The notes beneath the pieces are model-generated. The model made no database searches. It was not told where the DNA came from and saw only the letters and a program-made list of their open reading frames with translations. Positions 17,341-26,602 of a stretch of 64,000 nucleotides of DNA are shown in pieces. How positions within the stretch are numbered: the first letter of the stretch is position 1; each line of letters begins with the position of its first letter. The position numbers and the translations under genes were made by a program. This stretch comes from Robertmurraya sp047302285 (lineage in GTDB: Bacteria > Bacillota > Bacilli > Bacillales > Cytobacillaceae), in assembly GCF_047302285.1 (NCBI RefSeq), contig NZ_CP154845.1, forward strand, positions 496,001-560,000, in the 5' to 3' direction.

Positions 17341-18666
17341 GTGAAAAAAATAAAAACTAGGGACTCCTATATAAGTAAAAGACTGATATACTTTCTTTTT
17401 ATTGCAGCTCCATTCGGAGTTTCATCTTGGTTTAAAGATATTTTTCCCGTAATACCAACTACGGTTGCAATAATGATAGTAACTTTTTTATATTTTCTCC
17501 TTTATTTTTTGAAAAAAAAGAAGTTAACTTTAACTACATTTGAAAAAAATACAGTATTACTATTTATAATACCGATATACCTTTCTATTATTGGTGTAGC
17601 TTACGTACTGTTGACACAGAACGATTCTAATTATTTGAAATATGTAATGGGAAATATCCCAGGAAGAATATTTTTAGTAATTTTAAATATTACGATATTA
17701 ACCGGTCTCTTAACAATGTGTATCAAATGGTCTGAAAAAGAAGTTAATAACTTAATTAAATATTACTACTATGGCTTATTAATATTTGCTATTTTTGGGG
17801 TTTGGCAATTTTTTCATTTCCTAATAGGGATACCATATATCAATATTGAGACTCGTGACTTTATTCATAGTGTCCATGGGACGGGTTTCTTTATAAATAA
17901 TCGCCTCACTTCTTTTGCAAATGAGCCTAGTTTCCTAGCTCCTTTGGTAATAGATTTATTAATTATTTCATTCATAGTTAGTAAGCGTCCTAAGATTATA
18001 ATGCTGATTAGTTTATTTGTCTTAATATTTTCGTATTCAGGAGGAGGATACTTAAATTTATTAATAATTCTTCCAGTATTTGTTTTGGGCTATATGAAAT
18101 ATAAAGGTTATAAGTTTAAAAGAAAGCATTTGGGAACAATCTTTTTAATTTTGATTTTTTTAACCATAGCTGTTTTTAACTATTATGAACAATTGCTAAA
18201 ATTAACATCTCCTGTTTTTGGAAGATTAGATTCGTTTTTTGATATCAATAATCATGCTCGGATGTACATGATTGTTATGTCGTTTATTTGGTCTTTTGAC
18301 GGGGGGATCGTTACTGCATTATTCGGTCACGGACCCAGTTCTTATAATTATTTAGAACTAACACAATACCTACCGAATGGAACTCCAGTTCACCCAACAT
18401 CTAATAACTTATTTGCAGATACGGTATATGAATTAGGATATGTAGGTTTTATTTGTTATGTAGTAATATTTTATAGGTTTATCCGGGAGTCATTAAAGAA
18501 TATTTATGATAACCAGTATTTTCTTATATCTTTCATACTATCTGTACATCTATCCGTAAGTTCTATATATCGTGCAGATTATATGCAACCAAGATTTTGG
18601 ATTATTGTATTCATAATACTCATGATGTTAAGAATTGGGAGAAAAAGGTTACAAATTACAAAATAG
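17341..18666 (+). CDS. Wzy-like O-antigen ligase/polymerase membrane protein
   Basis: The 441-residue protein is almost wholly hydrophobic, with about 10-12 membrane helices. It has a large extracytoplasmic loop containing NNRLTSFANEPSFLAPLVIDLL and, later, GHGPSSYNYLELTQYLP and PVHPTSNNLFADTVYELG, the pattern of the O-antigen polymerase/ligase superfamily. It most likely joins flipped repeat units into polymer outside the membrane. The annotated start is GTG 17341. Its ribosome binding site is weak, because the best match (AGGTGA) overlaps the GTG itself. AT content is higher than in the upstream eps genes. Confidence 0.85.
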   Translation: MKKIKTRDSYISKRLIYFLFIAAPFGVSSWFKDIFPVIPTTVAIMIVTFLYFLLYFLKKKKLTLTTFEKNTVLLFIIPIYLSIIGVAYVLLTQNDSNYLKYVMGNIPGRIFLVILNITILTGLLTMCIKWSEKEVNNLIKYYYYGLLIFAIFGVWQFFHFLIGIPYINIETRDFIHSVHGTGFFINNRLTSFANEPSFLAPLVIDLLIISFIVSKRPKIIMLISLFVLIFSYSGGGYLNLLIILPVFVLGYMKYKGYKFKRKHLGTIFLILIFLTIAVFNYYEQLLKLTSPVFGRLDSFFDINNHARMYMIVMSFIWSFDGGIVTALFGHGPSSYNYLELTQYLPNGTPVHPTSNNLFADTVYELGYVGFICYVVIFYRFIRESLKNIYDNQYFLISFILSVHLSVSSIYRADYMQPRFWIIVFIILMMLRIGRKRLQITK

Positions 18667-18787
18667 ATTAAGTAATAATTATATAAATCTATTTAATAAC
18701 TGTAAGTTTAAAAAACCAAATAATAATTAAATGTAATAAAAATTTTGTATTACAATATTGGATTTAAATAGATAGGATGAAAGTATT

Positions 18788-19546
18788 ATGGTAAAAAGAC
18801 TTGAATTTATGGGTATTCCAGGATCTGGTAAAACAACTCTTTGTAATTTAGTTTATGATGAATTAAAAAAAAGTCAAAAAGTAGAACTCTTTAAAGAACA
18901 GTATAAGGATTCTTTAAAAGGGCAAATTAGGAATCAAGGAAACGGTTTGATAGGATACCTAAGATTTGTATTATTAATAAAACTTTTAAGAGGTAGTTAT
19001 ATTCCTGCATCGACATATGGTGAAGAAATAATCAAATATATGGTGGAACATAGTAATATATATACAAATCTATTAAATACGATAGTGACAACTGCAGTCC
19101 CCGAGAGAAGAAACTATATATTAAAATACTTACTAATGGATATATATAAATGGGGAGTTGTTAAAAAAGATACTAGTAATCAAAATTTAATTCTTATGGA
19201 TGAGGGCTTTGTGCATAGGGTTTTAAATATCTACATGTATAGTGAGAATAACAACCTTGACACTATATTAAAAGAATTTTTCTTAACAATAGAGTTTCCA
19301 GAGGTAGTTGTAAATGTTAAGTGTGATATTGATAACTCTATTAATAGAATGGAAAAACGTAAACAAGGTATTCCGGTAGGTTATAGAATTTATAAAAGAA
19401 ACGAATTTAGGAAAGTACTTGTAGACATGGAAGAATTTAATGAACGACTTTTATCCTATTTGAAAAAAGAGGGAGTTAAAATAATTGAAGTACAAAATAG
19501 TAATTTATCTGTTGCAAAAAATGAAATAATATCTGCTCTTTATTAA
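18788..19546 (+). CDS. P-loop NTPase / kinase-like protein of unknown function
   Basis: The 252-residue protein opens with a Walker A motif, GIPGSGKTT, at residues 9-17, and has a candidate Walker B acidic pair in NLILMDEGFVHR (about residue 140). Near the C-terminus SINRMEKRKQGIPVGY resembles the lid region of nucleotide or small-molecule kinases. It has no membrane helices. I do not recognise a named family. It is embedded between Wzy and a glycosyltransferase, with AT-rich flanks, so a cytoplasmic kinase acting on a polysaccharide precursor or substituent is plausible. A regulatory ATPase is equally possible. Confidence 0.65.
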   Translation: MVKRLEFMGIPGSGKTTLCNLVYDELKKSQKVELFKEQYKDSLKGQIRNQGNGLIGYLRFVLLIKLLRGSYIPASTYGEEIIKYMVEHSNIYTNLLNTIVTTAVPERRNYILKYLLMDIYKWGVVKKDTSNQNLILMDEGFVHRVLNIYMYSENNNLDTILKEFFLTIEFPEVVVNVKCDIDNSINRMEKRKQGIPVGYRIYKRNEFRKVLVDMEEFNERLLSYLKKEGVKIIEVQNSNLSVAKNEIISALY

Positions 19547-19598
19547 TTTATTTTAATTTGCCTTTATAGAAAGAATATCATATTTTTATATTAATTAC

Positions 19599-20960
19599 TC
19601 AAACTTCGCAGAGTGAAATCGACAAATAAGCCTTGATATACTTGGGAAGGCTAGCGATCCATTGCTGAAGTTGACTTTTGATTAGTTTTTGTACTCTTTT
19701 GTTTGTCTTTTTTAGGGTATCTTCAAGAAGCTCGATTAATTGCTGTAAAGATACAGCCCAATCAAGTTCGTTTACTTCATCGCAAAGTTCATAAAACAGA
19801 CCACCTAATGTGCGTTGATCTGTGTTGCAACGATTTTGCCACGACAAAACAATGTATCTAGAAAAAACAATTGTTGTATAGCTAATAAGCAAGTCATATG
19901 ACATGCCTTGGAATTCCTTTTGTAGACGTAAAAGGGACTTGGTCGTCTTAAAGAAGACCTCAATATCCCAACGCATTCCGTAGATTCGAACTACTTCTTG
20001 TTCAGAAAGCGTATTGTCGGTGCTGAGAATCGCAAGCCATTCACTCTTTTTATTACGGTTTTGTACAAACACAACCTTTACATCTATTCCATTAGCCATC
20101 GTTGTCGAAATGGATCTTAGGATTCCTTTTTTTCCTTGAACTGGTGTGGCAAAAGAATAAAGCTCTTTCAAAGATAATCTGACACCATTAATTAGATATC
20201 GTTGCTTTGTATCTTTAACCATTCCGATTACATCAAGGCCAATTTCAACAATTGATTTAATGAGAGGTTGTTGTGTAAACCAAGTGTCCATTAACACATA
20301 ATCAGCTGGAACGCCAGCTTGAAGGGCTCTTTCAATCATTCCTGGAACTACTGACGGAGCTGTTTCTAAGGCCTCTAGTCGACGCTTATATCCAGTACTG
20401 CGTTTATCGATATCTTTAGATATTCCGTTAATTTGTGAGTTCTTCGAACTCAATAATGTAAAATCTAAAGGCATAAAACTAAAGCCATCAGACCAACCCA
20501 AAGTAAGCATTCTAAACCCCTTGTAAAAACGTTTAGTTAAGGAAGAATGGTCCATACAGCGAGCTAAAAGCTCCACTTTCTTACTTCGGTTACGGTCAAA
20601 CATAGAATCATCAATTATTAATGCCTTTGGACGTTTTGTATCCGTAAGGATACTAACTTTTTGAATGGTACTTGCACTAAAAAAAGTTAAGAATCGCCGC
20701 CATCCAAAACTAGAGTGGTTCATAAAACGATAAACAGAATCTTTAGCTGGATATTGATCTCCCTTCTTTGATTGAAGAAGGCTGAACCAACTTTTACGAT
20801 GAAAAATTAGGCAAAATACAAGTTGAAACAAATAGAAAGCTGAAAATCCAAACCTTTTCTTAATACCAGCTTTTCGAAGGTGTTTACCAATTTCTAATTC
20901 ACCGAAAACTGATTTTAATTCTTTTGGTAGTTGATTATGTTGTTCATTATGCTCTATCAT
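19599..20960 (-). CDS. IS4-family DDE transposase
   Basis: The intact 453-residue transposase has DDE-type catalytic acids: Asp in KALIIDDSMFD (about residue 115), Asp in YVLMDTWFT (about 222) and Glu in the IS4-type Y-R-E-K-like segment IYGMRWDIEVFFKTTKSLL (about 327). The stop codon lies within the left terminal repeat. The start follows GAGGTG, which is itself locked in a large hairpin (see 20970-21027). It serves only its own IS. Confidence 0.92.
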   Translation of the reverse strand: MIEHNEQHNQLPKELKSVFGELEIGKHLRKAGIKKRFGFSAFYLFQLVFCLIFHRKSWFSLLQSKKGDQYPAKDSVYRFMNHSSFGWRRFLTFFSASTIQKVSILTDTKRPKALIIDDSMFDRNRSKKVELLARCMDHSSLTKRFYKGFRMLTLGWSDGFSFMPLDFTLLSSKNSQINGISKDIDKRSTGYKRRLEALETAPSVVPGMIERALQAGVPADYVLMDTWFTQQPLIKSIVEIGLDVIGMVKDTKQRYLINGVRLSLKELYSFATPVQGKKGILRSISTTMANGIDVKVVFVQNRNKKSEWLAILSTDNTLSEQEVVRIYGMRWDIEVFFKTTKSLLRLQKEFQGMSYDLLISYTTIVFSRYIVLSWQNRCNTDQRTLGGLFYELCDEVNELDWAVSLQQLIELLEDTLKKTNKRVQKLIKSQLQQWIASLPKYIKAYLSISLCEV

Positions 20961-20969
20961 ATAGAAGGC

Positions 20970-21027
20970 ACCTCTTCTGTTTGGTAGTGATTTCTGGACA
21001 ATTTCACTATACCAAAGAATGAGGTGT
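20970..21027 (-). promoter_or_regulatory. Hairpin sequestering the transposase ribosome binding site
   Basis: An imperfect inverted repeat of about 22 bp (20970-20991 with 21005-21027) includes the GAGGTG Shine-Dalgarno sequence of the transposase in its stem. On the plus strand the stem is followed by TTTTTTGT, so it could also terminate incoming transcription. IS10 and IS50 use such structures to block transposase synthesis from read-through mRNA. Confidence 0.65.
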
Positions 21028-21175
21028 TTTTTGTATTGTTTGAACTATTGTCAAGGAACATAATGAGATATTGATTAACCAAATAGACTCAAGACTTCCT
21101 CCGAATTATTTAGGTGCGAAGTTTGAGTTAATTATGACATAAAAAGGAATACAAAATTCTTTATGGAGGATAAAT

Positions 21176-22093
21176 ATGCATGGTAAACCATTAGTAAGTA
21201 CAATAATCCCAACCTATAAAAGGGCTGAGATGTTACCGAGAGCGATTGAGTCTGTTCTCAATCAAACTTATGCAAATATTGAGGTTATTATTGTTGACGA
21301 TAACAATCCAAATTCAAGAGATAGAAAAAATGTAGAAGAGATTATGGGGAATTATAAAGAGATTAGTAATGTAATATACATTCAACATGAGGAAAACAAA
21401 AATGGCTCGGCTGCACGTAATACAGGTATTAAATATGCAAATGGTATGTATATCTGCTTTCTGGATGATGACAACTACTTTTATCCAGATAAAATTGAGA
21501 AACAAGTAAAATACCTATTAAGTCATCCAGAATATAAAGCTGCATATTGTGGGTTAAGGTACCATCATAAAGAGATTCAACCATATAGAGTTGGTGATTT
21601 ATCGTATGAACAGTTTCTTGGGAATAATATTATAGATACTAATATGATAATAATGGAGAGAACGGTTGCCATAGAAATTGGTGGCTGGGATGAGCGTTTA
21701 AAAAGAAATCAAGATGTGTCGTTTATTTTAAGATATTTTAAGGCTGGTTATAGAATAGGGTTAGTAAAAGAGGTTCTGGCATACATTGATTTAGCGGATA
21801 GGTCGAATGTAGCTGATCCGAGAAAAAACGAAAAGAATTTCGATGATTTTTTTAAGTATTATTATGACCAAATAAATGAGTGTGAAAATAAAATAAAAAA
21901 TGCCAAAAAAAATATATATTCATTTAGGTATAGAGGTGTATTATTAAACTACTTAAAAAATAATGATTTAAAGGGTGCTTTAAAACTATATATCAGGATG
22001 ATGAAAATAGCTCCTTTCATTTTCAATAAGTATTTAATAGCTGGTTTTATTAAAAAAATTCAAGGAAAGCCTTTATATAGAATAGAAAATTAA
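21176..22093 (+). CDS. Family 2 glycosyltransferase
   Basis: The 305-residue GT-A enzyme begins STIIPTYKRAEMLPRAIESVLNQTY, has VDDNNPNS for the nucleotide, and ICFLDDDNYFYPDKI (about residue 97) as the metal site. It then has GGWDERLKRNQDVSFILRYF, the acceptor-side motif of EpsE/WaaB-like GT2 proteins. The C-terminal third is basic and may sit on the membrane. GGAGG precedes the ATG at good spacing. It probably extends the exopolysaccharide repeat. It is now separated from the upstream genes by the IS4 element and must rely on read-through or its own promoter. Confidence 0.87.
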   Translation: MHGKPLVSTIIPTYKRAEMLPRAIESVLNQTYANIEVIIVDDNNPNSRDRKNVEEIMGNYKEISNVIYIQHEENKNGSAARNTGIKYANGMYICFLDDDNYFYPDKIEKQVKYLLSHPEYKAAYCGLRYHHKEIQPYRVGDLSYEQFLGNNIIDTNMIIMERTVAIEIGGWDERLKRNQDVSFILRYFKAGYRIGLVKEVLAYIDLADRSNVADPRKNEKNFDDFFKYYYDQINECENKIKNAKKNIYSFRYRGVLLNYLKNNDLKGALKLYIRMMKIAPFIFNKYLIAGFIKKIQGKPLYRIEN

Positions 22094-22117
22094 TGTATAG
22101 CAATGGAGGACTAAATT

Positions 22118-22954
22118 ATGAAAAAAATTAAAGTTTGTTATTCAGAAACGCAAAACCTTGGAGATTTACTTAATAAGTTAGTAATAGAAGATGTTATAGG
22201 ATATTCTATTGTACACAGTGATAGTTTAAGATGTCAGTCTACGGGAATAGGAAGTGGGTTGCCCAGGTTTTTTATACCAGAGTCTCAATTGAAAAAGTCT
22301 CCAAAATCAATTGCACGTAGGGTTCTTGGAAGAGTAGTACCTCCAGTTCAAATTTGGTCAGCTGGCTTTATTAGGTATTCCAATGATCCAGAGTACTCTT
22401 TAAGAAGAGTTAATGTAGCTTCTGTAAGAGGGGAAATTACCAGGAGTAGATTGGAGAAAATTTTAAATAGGAAACTTGATGTCCCTACAGGTGACGGTGG
22501 TTTGTTAGCTTCATTATTGCTAAAAAAACAACCTGAGAAAAAGTATCAAGTGGGAATTATTCCACATATGAGGGAAAAGGGTGAAGCTAGAATTATCGAG
22601 TTAACAGAAAAATATCAAAGAAGTGTGCTTATTGATATAACCGCGGATCCTCTAGATGTACTGAAAACAATATCACAATGTGAATTTATCCTATCTAGTA
22701 GTCTACATGGATTGATTGTTGCTGATAGTTTTGGTATCCCTAATAAGCGATTAGTTTATACAAATAACTTAGTTGGTGATGGATATAAGTTTGATGATTA
22801 TTACTCATCTTTTAATGTTAAATCTAACTCTGCATCCTATAAAGAAGGTGAATTCCCAACGATTAATAGTATCATTGATGACTATTTAATTTCCAAAAAA
22901 CAAGTAGAGAAGAAACAAGAAGAAATAATCGCTAGTTTTTCTAGATTTTTATAA
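22118..22954 (+). CDS. Polysaccharide pyruvyl transferase family protein
   Basis: The 278-residue protein has the N-terminal NLGDLLNKLVIEDV pattern and the C-terminal family signature LSSSLHGLIVADSFGIPN (Ser-Ser-x-His-Gly, about residues 191-208). These enzymes transfer pyruvate from phosphoenolpyruvate to a sugar, forming an acidic ketal, as CsaB and EpsO do. The product would be a negatively charged exopolysaccharide, consistent with the UDP-glucose dehydrogenase gene downstream. GGAGG precedes the ATG. Confidence 0.87.
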   Translation: MKKIKVCYSETQNLGDLLNKLVIEDVIGYSIVHSDSLRCQSTGIGSGLPRFFIPESQLKKSPKSIARRVLGRVVPPVQIWSAGFIRYSNDPEYSLRRVNVASVRGEITRSRLEKILNRKLDVPTGDGGLLASLLLKKQPEKKYQVGIIPHMREKGEARIIELTEKYQRSVLIDITADPLDVLKTISQCEFILSSSLHGLIVADSFGIPNKRLVYTNNLVGDGYKFDDYYSSFNVKSNSASYKEGEFPTINSIIDDYLISKKQVEKKQEEIIASFSRFL

Positions 22955-23002
22955 GTTCTAATATAGTAATAAAATATTTTTATGCAATTTTAGTAAGTAA
23001 AC

Positions 23003-24325
23003 TTGTTAAGTGTATTTTTAATTGATGATAGGGGGGAGGATCTGATTGCATTTAAATCACAACTTAATAGATTGATCACTAATAGCGGATTTAAAAACAT
23101 AGCAATTCTATCTTCAGGTGTTCTTTTAGCACAATTATTTAATATTATTTCTCAACCAATAATAACAAGGTTATATACTCCAGAAGACTTTGGTATATTG
23201 TCATTGATTACATCAATGGTTACAATTTTCACACCTCTTGTGACTTTACAATATCAGATGGGGATCATCTCAGCTAAAACTGATAAGGAAGCTAATGTTG
23301 TTTGTGCATTAACATTTTATGTACTATCTATCACAGTTTTAATTATTTCAATTTGTTTAATTATATTTAATATTATTTATCCGACTACATTTGAAGAAAC
23401 AGGTATATGGATAATAATGGTGGCCCCTTTACTTTTATTTAGTGGATTAGTCAAGATAGTAGAATCTTATAATAATAGATTTGAGCAATATAAGTTGATG
23501 TCTAAAATAGCTTTACAACGGTCTATAACATCAAACATATTAAAAATAATTCTAGGTCTATTTAGATTTAACTTTATAGGATTAATAGTCTCCCAATTTG
23601 TTGCAACTATATTTGGTATAAGAAGGCAAGCACAAACTATCAATGCTAATCGCAATGACGTTTTCAGTGCAACTTTTTCAGAAATGAAAAGCATCGCTTT
23701 AAAGTATAAAGTGCAGCCCCTTTACTCAATGCCTGGACTATTTGTAACAATGGGATCATTTTCTATCCTCCCGATTTTAATAAATTCATTATATAGCGTT
23801 GAAGAAACAGGTTATTTTGCATTATCTATGAGTATACTAGCGATACCCTTATCTTTAATAAGCAATAATGTAGGTAAAGTTTTCTTTAGAAAAGCAACTT
23901 TAGAAAAGGAGCAAAAAGGAAATTTCTATTCTACGTTTGTCAGTACTTCTTTATTACTTCTTATAATTTCAGCAATAGGATTCACTATTTTATGGTTTAT
24001 TGCTGAACCAATATTTTCATTAATTTTTGGACAGGAATGGTCAAGAAGTGGGCTATTTGTAAAGGTCATGGTTCCATTATTTGCAATAAGATTTGTTGTA
24101 ACAGGGTTAATGAATGGTTTCATCATTTCAGGGAAACAGTTATTAAAATTATTAATACAGCTTCTCTTTATTATCGTGGCAATTGTAATATATGCATTTA
24201 CAAAAGTGAAAAATCTTCCAATAGAAACCTTTTTAGAATTAATAAACAACGGCTATTTTGTATTATATGCCATTTTGTTTTTTGTGTTATTTATAACTAG
24301 TAAAAATAGAACAAAAACAAAATAA
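23003..24325 (+). CDS. Wzx-like polysaccharide flippase (MOP superfamily)
   Basis: The 440-residue ORF encodes about 12 membrane helices. It has the usual Wzx opening FKSQLNRLITNSGFKNIAILSSGVLLAQLFNII and then SQPIITRLYTPEDFGILSL. It should flip lipid-linked repeat units outward for Wzy. The given TTG start at 23003 has no ribosome binding site. The only strong one, AGGGGGGAGG (23030-23039), lies inside the ORF and is followed 5 bases later by in-frame ATT 23045, which would give a 426-residue protein starting exactly at the conserved N-terminus. An AUU start is therefore likely. Start uncertain, identity firm. Confidence 0.88.
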   Translation: MLSVFLIDDRGEDLIAFKSQLNRLITNSGFKNIAILSSGVLLAQLFNIISQPIITRLYTPEDFGILSLITSMVTIFTPLVTLQYQMGIISAKTDKEANVVCALTFYVLSITVLIISICLIIFNIIYPTTFEETGIWIIMVAPLLLFSGLVKIVESYNNRFEQYKLMSKIALQRSITSNILKIILGLFRFNFIGLIVSQFVATIFGIRRQAQTINANRNDVFSATFSEMKSIALKYKVQPLYSMPGLFVTMGSFSILPILINSLYSVEETGYFALSMSILAIPLSLISNNVGKVFFRKATLEKEQKGNFYSTFVSTSLLLLIISAIGFTILWFIAEPIFSLIFGQEWSRSGLFVKVMVPLFAIRFVVTGLMNGFIISGKQLLKLLIQLLFIIVAIVIYAFTKVKNLPIETFLELINNGYFVLYAILFFVLFITSKNRTKTK

Positions 24326-24519
24326 GATTGAAAGAATAGTTTATCTAATAGGTAATGTGGTGATATTGTAGAAGCCGTTTCTGATATCATTTTTGATATT
24401 AACCTTGATAGATTTATAGGATAGAAACTAAAGTTGCGTTATAAAAATAAAGTCTAATATTGTGGGTCCATTTATGTAAACAAATATTGAATTGAAAGTT
24501 TGTCGAGGTGATTGTTTTT

Positions 24520-25686
24520 ATGAAAATTACTATTGCTGGAACAGGCTATGTTGGTTTGTCAAATGCAGTTTTACTTGCTCAACATAACGAAGTAATAGCT
24601 CTTGATATAATTCAAGAAAAAGTTGATATGATTAATAATAAACGTTCTCCAATTATTGATAATGAAATTGAAGAATACTTAGCCACAAAAGATTTAAATA
24701 TAAAAGCGACAACAGATAATTACAAGGCATATAAAGATGCAGATTATGTAATTATTTCAACACCAACAAATTATGATCCTGAAAAAAACTATTTTAATAC
24801 TAGAACGGTTGAAGCGGTTATCGCTAATGTACTATCTATTAATCCAGATGCGGTAATGGTAATCAAATCTACAGTTCCAGTTGGTTATACAGACAAAATA
24901 AAAGAAAAATTTGATACTGATAACATTATTTTTTCACCAGAATTTTTACGTGAGGGAAAGGCTTTGTATGATAATTTATATCCGTCACGTATTATTGTTG
25001 GTGAACAATCTGATAGGGCCCAAATATTTGCTGAATTATTAGTTCAAGGAGCTACCAAGAAAGATATTCCTGTTTTATTTACAAACTCAACAGAAGCAGA
25101 AGCTATTAAACTATTTGCTAATACTTACCTTGCGATGAGAGTCGCGTTTTTTAATGAGCTTGATTCATATGCGGAAGTAAGAGGATTAGATAGTAAGCAA
25201 ATTATTGATGGTGTGGGTCTGGATCCGCGAATTGGTAATCATTATAATAATCCTTCATTTGGTTATGGTGGATATTGCCTACCTAAAGATACAAAGCAGC
25301 TATTAGCTAATTATGAGGATGTTCCCAATAATATAATGACAGCTATTGTTGATGCAAATAGAACAAGAAAAGATCATGTTGCTGAAAGGATTATTAAGAA
25401 GAATCCTAGAATTGTTGGTATTTACAGGCTTACTATGAAAATGGACTCGGATAATTTTAGACAATCTGCTATTCAAGGTGTTATGAAGCGTATTAAAGCT
25501 AAGGGTATTGAAGTTGTTGTGTATGAACCAGCACTTCATGAGGAAACCTTCTTTAATTCAAGAGTAATTAATGACTTTGAAGAATTCAAGAGGGTATCAG
25601 ATATAATCGTCGCTAATCGGTTATCTGATAACTTACGCGATGTAGAGGACAAGGTATATACAAGGGATTTGTTTAGTAGAGATTAA
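24520..25686 (+). CDS. ugd: UDP-glucose 6-dehydrogenase-type nucleotide-sugar dehydrogenase
   Basis: The 388-residue protein oxidises UDP-glucose (or a related UDP-hexose) twice with NAD to the uronic acid. Order of features: the Rossmann motif ITIAGTGYVGLSNAVLL, ISTPTNYD, VIKSTVPVGYTDKI, FSPEFLREGKAL, the central helix with EAEAIKLFANTYLAMRVAFFNE, the catalytic Cys in SFGYGGYCLPKDT (about residue 255), and a C-terminal UDP-binding domain. Its length (388) is that of short single-subunit Ugd forms. The start is ATG 24520, 9 bases after GAGGTGA; GTG 24508 lies in that site. It is the last exopolysaccharide gene before the IS66 element. Confidence 0.92.
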   Translation: MKITIAGTGYVGLSNAVLLAQHNEVIALDIIQEKVDMINNKRSPIIDNEIEEYLATKDLNIKATTDNYKAYKDADYVIISTPTNYDPEKNYFNTRTVEAVIANVLSINPDAVMVIKSTVPVGYTDKIKEKFDTDNIIFSPEFLREGKALYDNLYPSRIIVGEQSDRAQIFAELLVQGATKKDIPVLFTNSTEAEAIKLFANTYLAMRVAFFNELDSYAEVRGLDSKQIIDGVGLDPRIGNHYNNPSFGYGGYCLPKDTKQLLANYEDVPNNIMTAIVDANRTRKDHVAERIIKKNPRIVGIYRLTMKMDSDNFRQSAIQGVMKRIKAKGIEVVVYEPALHEETFFNSRVINDFEEFKRVSDIIVANRLSDNLRDVEDKVYTRDLFSRD

Positions 25687-25857
25687 AAAATTATCCGCTG
25701 GGCCACTGGGGAATGCCCTTGTCAAGTAGACAGTGGAAATAAAAAAGGATTTAAGCGGCTTTAGCTCTATACCAAAGGACTAAGGCCGTTTAATCGTTTT
25801 TGGTATCTACCGTGATTTCTAAAATGGATGTACTGATTACCGCCACGAGTTTTTACC
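25687..25857. other. Gap between ugd and IS66, possible old IS end
   Basis: The 171-bp gap contains TTGTCAAGTAGACAGTGG near 25719-25736, which looks like an insertion-sequence terminal repeat. An inverted partner, CTGTCTAC (31859-31866), lies just beyond the far end of IS66. It may be the stub of an older element into which IS66 jumped. No gene is seen. Confidence 0.3.
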
Positions 25858-25871
25858 GTAAGCGTCAAATA

Positions 25872-25897
25872 GCGCCCACGTATTTTTACGTGGGCGC
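25872..25897 (-). terminator. Hairpin at the IS66 3' end
   Basis: The perfect 11-bp inverted repeat GCGCCCACGTA / TACGTGGGCGC with a 4-base loop lies just inside the left IS66 end, 12 bases past the tnpC stop. It probably ends tnp transcription or blocks transcription crossing the element. Confidence 0.6.
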
Positions 25898-25909
25898 TTG
25901 TAGTATGCT

Positions 25910-26569
25910 TTATTTAGATTTATTCGGGATGCGACAGTCTGTAGGAATTGTCTGCGCCCATGGTAGGAGTTGATCAATTGCTTCTACATCATTTATATCT
26001 ATTAATGGTAATTGTTCGAATAGATACGTTAGGTAGTTTAGTGGATTTAATTGATTCTCCTTAGCGGTTTCGACAATGCTGTAGATGATGGCGCTAGATG
26101 TTGCACCTTTCATTGATTGGGCAAATAACCATGCCTTGCGGCCCATTACGAAAGGTTTTATTGAACGCTCTCCTCGATTATTATCCAATTCAAGTCGTCC
26201 ATCTTCAAGGAATACAACGAGTTTGGACCATTGATTGATTGTATAGGTAATCGCTTCTCCCAATTTACTTTTTGGGGGAACTTGCGGGCGCTTTGTTTTA
26301 AGCCATGTCAAAAAAGCGTCTAACACGGGTTTACTGTGCTCAAGACGGTATTCTTTACGCTGTTCAGGGGTACAATTTTCAAATTTTCCATTGACCTGTT
26401 TTTCAATTCTAAATAATTGATTACAGAATTGAAGACCCTCTGCAGCGGTTGTTTCTTTTTTATCGATATTGGCTGGTAATGATTTGAGAGCCTCATCGAA
26501 TTTTCTCCGCGAATGCGCCCAACAGCCCACCAACCGAACGTCCTTTATGTCATTATATCCCGCATATCC
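25910..26569 (-). pseudogene. tnpC: IS66 transposase tnpC, 3' part (disconnected by insertion)
   Basis: The minus-strand reading, starting right at the RIT edge, gives GYAGYNDIKDVRLVGCWAHSRRKFDEAL, the conserved IS66 transposase block, then VVFLEDGRLELDNNRGERSIKPFVMGRKAWLFA with the catalytic Glu-rich C-terminal motif. It is 219 codons to the stop. It joins in frame to the 5' part at 30053-31003 if the insert is removed, for a total of 536 residues, the normal IS66 size. As it stands the gene is split and inactive. Confidence 0.9.
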
Positions 26570-26570
26570 A

Positions 26571-26602
26571 TCGACATTATTCTGATATCAAAATAATGTC
26601 GA
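26571..26602. repeat. Palindromic recombination-site-like sequence at the RIT left end
   Basis: TCGACATTATT and AATAATGTCGA form 11-bp arms around a 10-bp spacer (CTGATATCAA), the geometry of a tyrosine-recombinase core site. The right end has only the half arm ATCGACAT next to IS66 sequence. Confidence 0.75.

Larger units (their letters stand above)
19597..21128. mobile_element. IS4-family insertion sequence with 5-bp target duplication
   Basis: This 1532-bp element is bounded by perfect 14-bp terminal inverted repeats, ACTCAAACTTCGCA (19597-19610) and its complement (21115-21128). It is flanked by the direct repeat TAATT (19592-19596 and 21129-21133). It carries one transposase on the minus strand. 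It landed in the gap between the P-loop gene and a glycosyltransferase gene, so no coding sequence is cut, though it may break transcription. Intact ends, ORF and duplication point to recent insertion. Confidence 0.92.
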
